Assembly: GCA_002390025.1 (NCBI GenBank)
Contig: DGRU01000067.1
Coordinates: 1 to 14,034 of the forward strand
Source of the DNA: Lachnospiraceae bacterium UBA4380
GTDB lineage: Bacteria; Bacillota; Clostridia; Lachnospirales; Lachnospiraceae
DNA length: 14,034 bases
Direction of reading: 5' to 3'
Shown one piece after another: positions 6,666-13,800 of this stretch. Positions within the stretch are counted from its first letter, which is position 1. Each line of letters starts with the position of its first letter. The translations under genes and the position numbers were made by a program. The notes below the pieces were generated by a model. That model searched no databases. It saw nothing but the letters and a program-made list of their open reading frames with translations, and was not told the DNA's origin.

Positions 6666-8363
6666 TTACTGCTTCACGTAGCCTTCAATCACGTCCCACA
6701 CATCGTTGGTCTCGAGTCCCAGACGCCAGACGGCGAGACCGGCAAGGTCATATCCCTTCATCAGGTCCAGCTTGGTGCTGATGGACTTTTTGTCCTCCAG
6801 CCAGATCTGGTAGAGCTTCGATCCCGACTGTTTTTCGGCATAATTCTGTCCCGCAGTGCTGTTCCACTCTGTCTTCATCTTGTGATCTTTGACGAAGGTC
6901 CTGGCCTCGGCCATATCAAGTGTCCTGCCGGACACCTCTCCGTTCTCGGTCGTCCACCCGATCGTATAGAAGGGGATGCCGTTGATCAGGCGCTCGGCGG
7001 GAACATCCTGCAGGGCCTCCTGTATGCCGTATTCCACATATCCGATGGATGCGACGCTTCCGGCCTCGGGGCTGCCGACGATATGTTCGTCATAGCCCAT
7101 GATCACCACATAGTCCGCAAAAGCTGCCTGCTCCTCCAGATCATAGTGGTCGTTGTAATTATAGGGAACATAGTTGTTGATGGAGATGTACAGTCCCGCC
7201 CGGCGGCAGGCAATGGAAATCTCTCTGACAAACTCAATGAAATCGTAGACATCGGCCGCTTCCACCAGGCCCTCGATATCCACATTGATGCCGTCCAGAT
7301 TATAGGAGCCCGCCTCCTCGACAAGATTTTTGATCACCTTCTGCCTGCCCTCAAGGGTATTGAGGAACTTGGTATAGACAAAGAGGTCATCGTTCTGGAA
7401 GTTGTCGAGAACGCCCCATACCTGCATGCCTTTGTCATGGGCTTTCTTCACATAAGTGCGGGAAGCCTTTACGTTGATGTCGCCGTCCTCGCTCTCCATG
7501 GTAAACCAGGTCGGAGCAAGCACATTGATTCCCTTTGTCCCCACCAGCATGCCGTCGATTTCCTTGTTGCTGTCCGCAAAATAGTTCAGGTTCCAGGCCA
7601 TGCAGACCTTCTCTTCCAGGCTTCTGTACTGGGGCACATACTCGGGGACATCTGTCACCGGCTCCATCTCCTGTTCCCTGGTCTCGGACAGATACTTGTT
7701 TTCCACATAGCCGTAGAAACCGTCCGCTGTCTCGATCCTCGTCCAGTCATCCAGCGGATCCAGGATCAGGACGTCCGTACCTTCCTCCACAGCGGCGATG
7801 ATCGGCGCCTTGACGCCGCCCAGGGTGCGCATGTTGGTGCTGCCCTTGACGGTCGCCATCTTCTCCGTGCCCCAGGCATTGCGCAGGACGACGCGGTTGG
7901 GTCCCTCATAGGCCGCGTAATAGAAATTCGTAAACTTCCGAACATAGGCCAGGGCGACATAGACTGTCTCCCCGTCCTTTACGACCGGTGCGTACTCCTC
8001 CTCCGTCACGCCGTTCACGTCGCTCTCCCAGCTCTTCTCACCCGCTCTGGCGACAAACATCTCCTCCGGAAGACAGTAGATCAGGGTATCGTCCTGTGTT
8101 CCATAATAGAACCTGTTATTGAGCAGGCTCCGCACGGTCTCAAGGTCCAGGTAGCATTCGCCGTCAAACCGGCGCGCATGCATATCCGAGACCAGGTTCT
8201 CATAGATGATCGGAAAATCATCCTCGTCCTGCACTCCGTAGTACTCATCGAGATCCGCCCTCTCATCCGTGTACATATAGTGGTCATAATACAGTTTGAA
8301 AAAAGCACCTCCCAGGACGACGAGCAGGATGAGTGTGATCAGATAGGGAAGTGCTTTTTTCAT
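6666..8363 (-). CDS. Membrane-anchored GH18 glycoside hydrolase with SH3b domain
   Basis: A 565-aa (from 8363) surface glycosidase. The N-terminus is a signal anchor: KK followed by a hydrophobic run (LPYLITLILLVVLGGAFF, about residues 5-22). Residues about 65-165 resemble a copper-amine-oxidase-N-like stalk (YLDLETVRSLL, TVYVALAYV). An SH3b-like domain follows at about 170-227 (STNMRTLGG, DDWTRIETADGFYGYVENKYL). The GH18 barrel then runs from about 250 to the end. The catalytic signature DGINVDIE is at 357-364 with Glu364 as proton donor, and MGYDEH at 422-427 and a conserved Trp at 546 are present, so it should be active. Family members cleave N-acetylglucosamine-containing glycans; peptidoglycan or spore cortex is the likely substrate here. 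I prefer ATG at 8363 because GAGG (8370-8373) lies 6 nt upstream. ATG at 8375 adds four residues and has no binding site. Confidence 0.88.
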   Translation of the reverse strand: MKKALPYLITLILLVVLGGAFFKLYYDHYMYTDERADLDEYYGVQDEDDFPIIYENLVSDMHARRFDGECYLDLETVRSLLNNRFYYGTQDDTLIYCLPEEMFVARAGEKSWESDVNGVTEEEYAPVVKDGETVYVALAYVRKFTNFYYAAYEGPNRVVLRNAWGTEKMATVKGSTNMRTLGGVKAPIIAAVEEGTDVLILDPLDDWTRIETADGFYGYVENKYLSETREQEMEPVTDVPEYVPQYRSLEEKVCMAWNLNYFADSNKEIDGMLVGTKGINVLAPTWFTMESEDGDINVKASRTYVKKAHDKGMQVWGVLDNFQNDDLFVYTKFLNTLEGRQKVIKNLVEEAGSYNLDGINVDIEGLVEAADVYDFIEFVREISIACRRAGLYISINNYVPYNYNDHYDLEEQAAFADYVVIMGYDEHIVGSPEAGSVASIGYVEYGIQEALQDVPAERLINGIPFYTIGWTTENGEVSGRTLDMAEARTFVKDHKMKTEWNSTAGQNYAEKQSGSKLYQIWLEDKKSISTKLDLMKGYDLAGLAVWRLGLETNDVWDVIEGYVKQ

Positions 8364-8480
8364 TTGATGCCTCATTTCAGGTGAGAAGATTGATGACTTT
8401 CCGGACAGAGCGGTCCCTCATGCGGAACAGCCGGGGATCCGGCGGCCGGGCACAGTGAATCCGGACTCTTATAAAACAAC

Positions 8481-8509
8481 ATTATAACACAAGGAAAGAA
8501 CATAGAAAA
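8481..8509 (-). promoter_or_regulatory. Extended -10 promoter for the GH18-Sua5 operon
   Basis: On the minus strand TGTTATAAT (8489-8481) is a perfect extended -10 (TGn plus TATAAT). The -35 position 17 bp upstream (8504-8509) reads TTTTCT, only 3/6, as is common when TGn is present. It points leftward and gives a leader of about 100 nt before the GH18 start. Confidence 0.6.
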
Positions 8510-8523
8510 GACAGGCCTGCCGC

Positions 8524-8656
8524 GGTCCTCACAGCCTTTGGCTGACCGCCGGACCGACCCTCAACAGACAGTCGAGCCTGTCCGCCGTGCGTCTCCCGCA
8601 CAGGGCAAAGCGCGCCGGTCCGTAATACCGATCAGGCCGGACGGCGGAGCAGGCTC
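8524..8656. other. Folded inverted-repeat element, possible structured RNA
   Basis: GAGCCTGTCCGCCGT (8574-8588) pairs over 15 bp with 8641-8656, with a single bulged G at 8649. It encloses a 52-nt loop that contains CGGT-ccgtaat-ACCG. Just upstream, GGTCC (8524-8528)/GGACC (8551-8555) encloses CAGCC-TTT-GGCTG (8532-8544). It lies outside any gene, upstream of the leftward GH18 promoter. It matches no RNA family I recognise (not SRP RNA, tmRNA, RNase P or tRNA), and the strand is undetermined. Confidence 0.4.
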
Positions 8657-9326
8657 TCCCGGAGAAATGCGCTATTTGATCTGATTGATACAGAATACTT
8701 CAAAGACAGCCGGCCCCTTTCCAGGGAGGATTCTATGAGATATCCGCCGCCTCTGCACAGTTCTTTCTTCTTCAGAGCAGGGCAGCGGAGTCTCTGCGGT
8801 ATTACTCCTCTCTTCCGGGACCGTCAGGCAGAACAGATCGTATCGGGGCTCAAGATCCAAGGAGTATGTTGTCGTGGAATTTATCCCTGTTTCCTTTCCC
8901 CGGTCCTGCAGGTCTGTATCGAAACATTTTTATAAAAAACCATTCTGAATCATTTATTCTGACAAAACAAAAGCTTTGTACATGATAAGTTCACCATCTT
9001 TTATGAACAGTCGGATTAATTTATACGGTGTATTAACGCTGGTTTAGGTCACCGAAGGTACAAATACCTGAGAAGGCAAAAGTACATATTTCAGATTGAT
9101 TCATTTTCTACTCAGTTGATAAAAAAGGAATCTGTAAATAACAAAATCCTGCTGTTTGCTCTTGCCACTGCCCTCCTTTCTGATACATTCATATGCCCCT
9201 TGCAGGACAACGATATTTTAAAATATGAATCTTTTCTGTACAATAGGATTGGCCTCCGAAAATACTAAACCTGCTATTCTTGTGATTTTCGCACAAAGCG
9301 TTTGAGTTTTTTCGCTCAATGGGGTC

Positions 9327-9355
9327 TTGACGCCTCAGCCCGCCACGTTTACCAT
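9327..9355 (+). promoter_or_regulatory. Possible mecA promoter
   Basis: TTGACG (9327-9332, 5/6) and TACCAT (9350-9355, 4/6) are separated by 17 bp, which would start transcription about 95 nt before the mecA ATG. A small leader hairpin CGGAC-acgaa-GTCCG (9394-9408) follows. Other AT-rich hexamers upstream (for example TACAAT at 9239-9244) are rivals, so this is tentative. Confidence 0.3.
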
Positions 9356-9457
9356 GAGGTCACAGACAGTAATCATGGGATCCGGAGAAGATCCGGACAC
9401 GAAGTCCGCCGGCCGAAGACACCGGAGGAATTGGACGCAGAGAGGTTCCGGCACGAT

Positions 9458-10231
9458 ATGAGAATAGAAAAAGTCAATGACAATCAAATCCGCTGCTTCC
9501 TCTCCAGGGAGGAAATGGAGAGCCGCCAGCTTCATTTAAAAGAGCTGGCCTACGGGACGGAAAAGGCAAAGCGTCTCTTTCACGACCTCATGCAGGAAGC
9601 CTACCAGCGCTTCGGTTTTGAGGCGGAGAATCTCCCCGTCATGGTAGAGGCGGTCCCCATGCACGATGACAGCCTGGTGCTGATCGTCACCAAAGTCGAG
9701 AATCCCGAGGAGCTTGACACCAGGTTTTCCAACTTCGCTCCCTCTATCAAAAGCGGCTCTTCGAACGGCGCGGGCCAGCCAGCCTCCGCCCTGGGCCAGC
9801 TTCTGGACGCGATCAGAAAGGAAATCGGCGAGAACACTGACGGCAGCGGCAAAGCGCCTGCCGCCGGGAAAAAGAAAGAGACCGGCGCAAAGTCTGCCGA
9901 ACCCGCCGGAACGGGCGGCATTCTGCCCTCCGGCTCCCAGCTCTACACCTTCACCACTCTGGGAGCGGCTGCCGACGCCGCATGTCTTGCTGCGCCTGTT
10001 TTCACCGGCAAAAGCGCCCTCTACCGCGATCCCGCGGATTCAAAGTACTATCTGTTTCTGACGCCCGCGGAGGATGCGGATTCCGCCCGCTACACCAGGG
10101 CTCTGTCCACATTTTCCGAATTCGGCACTTCCGAGATGATCACTCCCGCCCGCGAGCAGTACCTGCGGGAGCACTGTGAAGTCCTCTGCGGAAAGGACGC
10201 AGTACAGAATCTCTCCCGGCTCGGATCCTGA
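9458..10231 (+). CDS. mecA: Adaptor protein MecA
   Basis: A 257-aa adaptor that delivers substrates to the ClpC unfoldase of the ClpCP protease and promotes ClpC assembly. The N-terminal substrate-binding domain is residues 1 to about 95 (MRIEKVNDNQIRCFLSREEM, LIVTKVENPEEL). A Ser/Gly/Ala/Lys-rich linker spans about 97-155 (KKKETGAKSAEPAGTGG). The C-terminal ClpC-binding domain is about 158-250 (LYTFTTLGAAADAA, YYLFLTP, STFSEFGTS). I chose ATG at 9458 because MecA proteins begin with this strand-forming segment. AGAGAGG lies at 9439-9445 with a long 12-nt spacing. The frame remains open upstream to about 9302, but those 52 codons have no family similarity and no binding site at their TTG. No clp gene is adjacent. 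The gene ends just before a strong terminator. Confidence 0.92.
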   Translation: MRIEKVNDNQIRCFLSREEMESRQLHLKELAYGTEKAKRLFHDLMQEAYQRFGFEAENLPVMVEAVPMHDDSLVLIVTKVENPEELDTRFSNFAPSIKSGSSNGAGQPASALGQLLDAIRKEIGENTDGSGKAPAAGKKKETGAKSAEPAGTGGILPSGSQLYTFTTLGAAADAACLAAPVFTGKSALYRDPADSKYYLFLTPAEDADSARYTRALSTFSEFGTSEMITPAREQYLREHCEVLCGKDAVQNLSRLGS

Positions 10232-10286
10232 GGTCCGCCGCATGCTCCGGCCCGGATCCCGCCGGACATTCATCAGAATTTTCTTT

Positions 10287-10320
10287 CGCCCTGCAGGCAG
10301 ATTCCTGCTGGGCGTTTTTT
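10287..10320 (+). terminator. Intrinsic terminator of mecA
   Basis: CGCCC-T-GCAGG, a CAGATT loop, then CCTGC-T-GGGCG forms two 5-bp stems around a T/T mismatch and is followed immediately by six T residues. It starts 55 bp after the mecA stop. Confidence 0.9.
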
Positions 10321-10512
10321 ATGCCCTGCCCGCCGCCCCTTTCCGCCTCCCGAAAAAGCAAAGGGACATCCTGATTACGGATGCGTACCGCATTGGGGAA
10401 AAACTCTTAATTAATGGAAGCTTTTTTATTCATATCTTCCAAAAGTTAGTTGCTGATAACCGCGTTTTTCGTACATTTTAAATGAATATTTTTGTGTACA
10501 ATCCGCCAAATC

Positions 10513-10544
10513 ACATTGCAATTTTTATAGTGCAATGTTAACAT
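10513..10544 (+). promoter_or_regulatory. Candidate nifJ promoter overlapped by two palindromes
   Basis: TTGCAA (10516-10521, 4/6) and TAACAT (10539-10544, 4/6) lie 17 bp apart. A perfect inverted repeat ACATTGCA-N10-TGCAATGT (10513-10538) covers the -35 and spacer. A second perfect palindrome, ATGTTAACAT (10535-10544), covers the -10. This is the arrangement expected of a repressor or activator operator at a promoter. The TGTTAACA core recalls half of a Rex (redox) site, but the spacing is not the canonical one. Confidence 0.45.
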
Positions 10545-10706
10545 AAATATGCTGGATCCACTCACGGAGCATGTATTCTGCGCACGTGTGTGTCTTTAGG
10601 CTGTATATAAATACGGTTCTTCAGATTATCACGGCCGTTTGTCCGACAGATGACGGCGCGCGGGATCTGAGGGGGATTCGTAAGCCAGACCATGTTTTGG
10701 GCGGCA

Positions 10707-10736
10707 GAGAAACATCTGTGTTTCAGACGGTTTCTC
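10707..10736 (+). promoter_or_regulatory. Leader hairpin upstream of nifJ
   Basis: GAGAAAC (10707-10713) pairs perfectly with GTTTCTC (10730-10736). Inside, TCTG (10715-10718) pairs with CAGA (10724-10727) around a TGTTT loop, with a CG bulge on the 3' side. No T-tract follows. It lies about 95 nt before the nifJ start in the probable untranslated leader. Confidence 0.5.
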
Positions 10737-10831
10737 AGGTGGTACCAGCAAATCCGGAACATGCGTTTGCCCTTATTCACAGTCACATGAACAATGCGGT
10801 AACCGCTTCAAAATTACAGGAGGACAATGTA

Positions 10832-13800
10832 ATGGCAAGAAAGTTTCTCACCATGGATGGTAACGAAGCTGCTGCACACGCCGCGTATGCGTATACAGAA
10901 GTAGCTACCATCTACCCTATCACTCCTTCATCTGTCATGCCCGAGCATGTCGATGAGTGGGCAACTGCCGGAAGAAAGAACATTTTCGGCCAGAAGGTTC
11001 AGGTTACAGAGATGCAGTCAGAAGCAGGTGCAGCTGGTGCTGTCCACGGCTCCATCGCAGCCGGTGCTATGACCTCCACCTTCACCGCTTCCCAGGGTCT
11101 TCTTCTGATGATCCCGAACCTTTACAAGATCGCCGGTGAAGGTCTCCCGGCCGTCTGCAACGTTGCAGCACGTGCTGTCTGTTCACATGCGCTGAACATC
11201 TTCGGTGATCATTCCGACGTTTACGCTGCCCGTCAGACCGGATGTGCTATGCTCTGCGAGTCCAGCGTACAGGAAGTTATGGACCTGACCCCCGTTGCGT
11301 ACTGCGCAGCAGTCAAGGGCAAACTTCCTTTCATCAACTTCTTTGATGGATTCCGTACTTCCCACGAGATTCAGAAGATCCAGATCTGGGATTATGAAGA
11401 CCTCAACGACCTGATCGACCACGAGGCAATTGCCGAGTTCCGCCGCAACTGCCTGAACCCGACTCATCCTCGTCAGATGGGCTCCGCTCAGAACCCTGAC
11501 ATCTTCTTCCAGACCCGTGAGGCCTGCAATCCTTACTACGATGCAATGCCCGCGATCGTCCAGGAGTACATGGACAAAGTCAATGCCAAGATCGGCACAG
11601 ACTACAAGCTCTTCAACTACTACGGCGCTCCCGATGCCGAGAAGGTCATCATCGCTATGGGTTCCGTCAACGAGACTATTGAAGAGACCATCGATTATCT
11701 CGCAACCAAGGGCGAGAAGGTCGGCGTCATCAAAGTCCGCCTGTACAGACCTTTCTGCACCGAGGCATTCCTCGCCGCTATCCCTGACAGCGTGAAGCAG
11801 ATTTCCGTCCTCGACAGGACCAAAGAGCCCGGCTCCATCGGCGAGCCTCTGGCACTGGATGTTAAGGCTGCTCTTGCTGATTCCAAGTTCAAGGATGTTC
11901 CCGTGTTCTCCGGCCGTTATGGTCTTGGTTCCAAGGACACCACTCCTGCACAGATCATCGCAGTCTACAACAACACCACCAAGAAGACCTTTACCATCGG
12001 TATCACGGACGATGTCACAAACCTGTCCCTCGACAGCGGCAAAGAGATCGTTACCACTCCCGAAGGCACAATCTGCTGCAAGTTCTGGGGTCTGGGCGCA
12101 GACGGTACTGTCGGTGCCAACAAGAACTCCATCAAGATCATCGGCGACAACACCGATATGTATGCACAGGCATACTTCGATTATGACTCCAAGAAGTCCG
12201 GCGGTGTCACAATGTCCCACCTCCGCTTCGGCAAAAAGCCCATCAAGTCCACCTATCTGGTACGCCAGGCGAACTTCGTTGCATGCCACAACCCTGCATA
12301 CATCCGCAAGTTCAACATGTCCCAGGAGCTGGTTGACGGCGGCACATTCCTGCTGAACTGCAGCTGGGGAGATCCCGAAGGTCTTGAGACCCACCTTCCT
12401 CCTCAGGTCAAGCGCTTCATCCACGACCACAACATTCAGTTCTACACCATCGACGGTGTCAAGATCGGTATCGAGACCGGCATGGGCCCGACCAGGATCA
12501 ACACCATCCTGCAGTCCGCATTCTTCAAACTTGCCAACATCATCCCTGAGGAAGATGCCATCAAGTTCATGAAGGAAGCTGCTCAGAAGACTTACGGCCG
12601 TAAGGGTCAGGACGTTGTCGAGAAGAACTGGAAGGCTATCGATGCCGGCGCTCAGAACGTCGTCAAGGTAGATGTTCCCGACAGCTGGGGCCAGGCAGAA
12701 GGCGAAGAGTATGACATCTCCGTCGCTTCCGGCGATCGTCAGGACGTCGTTGATTTCGTCAACAACATCCAGTCCAAGGTCAACGGTCAGGAAGGTAACA
12801 AGATTCCTGTATCTGTTGTTTCCAAATACTATGAAGGATCCACTCCTTCCGGCGCAGCTGCATTTGAGAAGCGCGGCATCGCCGTCAACGTTCCCGTATG
12901 GGCAAGCGAGAACTGCATCCAGTGTACGTTCTGCTCTTATGTCTGCCCTCACGCTGCAATCCGTCCTATGGCTCTGACCGAGGAAGAGGCTGCCAAGCTT
13001 CCTGAAGGCACTGTTACTCTCGACATGATGGGCATGCCCGGATACAAGTTCGCAATCGTTGTTTCCTCTCTCGACTGCACAGGCTGCGGAAGCTGCGCAA
13101 ATGTCTGCCCCGGCAAGAAGGGCGAGAAGGCTCTGAACATGACCCGTCTGGAAGAGGGCATGGCACAGCCCAACGAGCAGGAAGCTTTCAACGTTGCTGT
13201 TAAGTTCCCGATCAAGAAGGACGTCGTTGCCAAGTTCAAAGAGACCACTGTCAAGGGCTCCCAGTTCAAGCAGCCCCTGCTTGAGTTCTCCGGCGCTTGC
13301 GCAGGCTGCGGTGAGACACCTTACGCTAAGCTCATCACTCAGCTGTTCGGTGACAGAATGTACATCGCAAACGCAACAGGCTGCTCCTCCATCTGGGGCA
13401 ACTCCTCTCCTTCCACTCCTTACACCGTGGATGAGAACGGAAATGGTCCTGCATGGTCCAACTCCCTGTTCGAAGATGCCGCTGAGTTCGGTTATGGTAT
13501 GCTCCTTGCAAACCAGGCTCTCCGCGACAATCTGAAATCCAAGGTCGAGGCTGTTGCCGAGACCGCAGGCGATGCTGTGAAGGCTGCCGCTGACAAGTGG
13601 ATCGAGACCTTCTCCGTCGGTGCTGAGAACGGCGCTGCAACAGACGCTCTGGTCGCTGCTCTTGAGGCAGACGGCTCTGACGCTGCAAAGGATATCCTTG
13701 AGCAGAAACAGTTCCTGGCTAAGAAGTCCCAGTGGGTCTTCGGTGGTGACGGCTGGGCATTCGATATCGGCTACGGCGGTGTCGACCACATCCTCGCTTC

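Larger units (their letters stand above)
8510..9457. other. Intergenic region between the GH18 gene and mecA
   Basis: About 950 bp without a gene I can support. The left part (8520-8660) is GC-rich and dense in inverted repeats. The middle part (8672-8935) holds two mutually overlapping short ORFs on opposite strands, neither recognised. The right part (about 8925-9300) is strikingly AT-rich. It carries a perfect 14-bp palindrome ATATTTTAAAATAT (9213-9226), AGGTA-CAAA-TACCT (9056-9069) and the near-palindrome ATAC-GGT-GTAT (9023-9033). No tRNA-like fold or transposon end was found. The last 150 bp are the mecA leader. Confidence 0.5.
10321..10831 (+). other. Intergenic region and leader of nifJ
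   Basis: About 510 bp with no gene I can support. After the mecA terminator the sequence becomes AT-rich (about 10400-10620) and contains the nifJ promoter candidate with overlapping palindromes (10513-10544). From about 10551 to the nifJ start is a leader of roughly 280 nt. It carries a hairpin at 10707-10736, a long-range pair TCAGAT/ATCTGA around 10624-10675, and a compact palindrome GCGGT-A-ACCGC at 10796-10806 just before the ribosome binding site. Confidence 0.5.

Noticed and set aside
6882..8384. 500-codon open frame on the + strand
   Set aside because: Antisense shadow of the GH18 gene, which has an intact catalytic motif, signal anchor and promoter.
10535..10544. Rex operator reading of ATGTTAACAT
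   Set aside because: Canonical Rex sites have TTGTTAA and TTAACAA separated by about 4 bp; here the halves are fused with no spacer. Kept only as an unassigned palindrome.
10731..10755. T-box-like string CAGGTGGTACCAGC in the nifJ leader
   Set aside because: It resembles the AGGGTGGNACCGCG T-box core but lacks the third G and the CGCG end. No specifier-loop stem or terminator is evident, and nifJ is not an amino-acid gene.
11183..13789. 868-codon open frame on the minus strand
   Set aside because: It is antisense to nifJ, whose Fe-S and TPP motifs are intact in the + frame. The strong codon bias of nifJ removes stops from the complementary frame. The antisense peptide has no recognisable domain and no good binding site.
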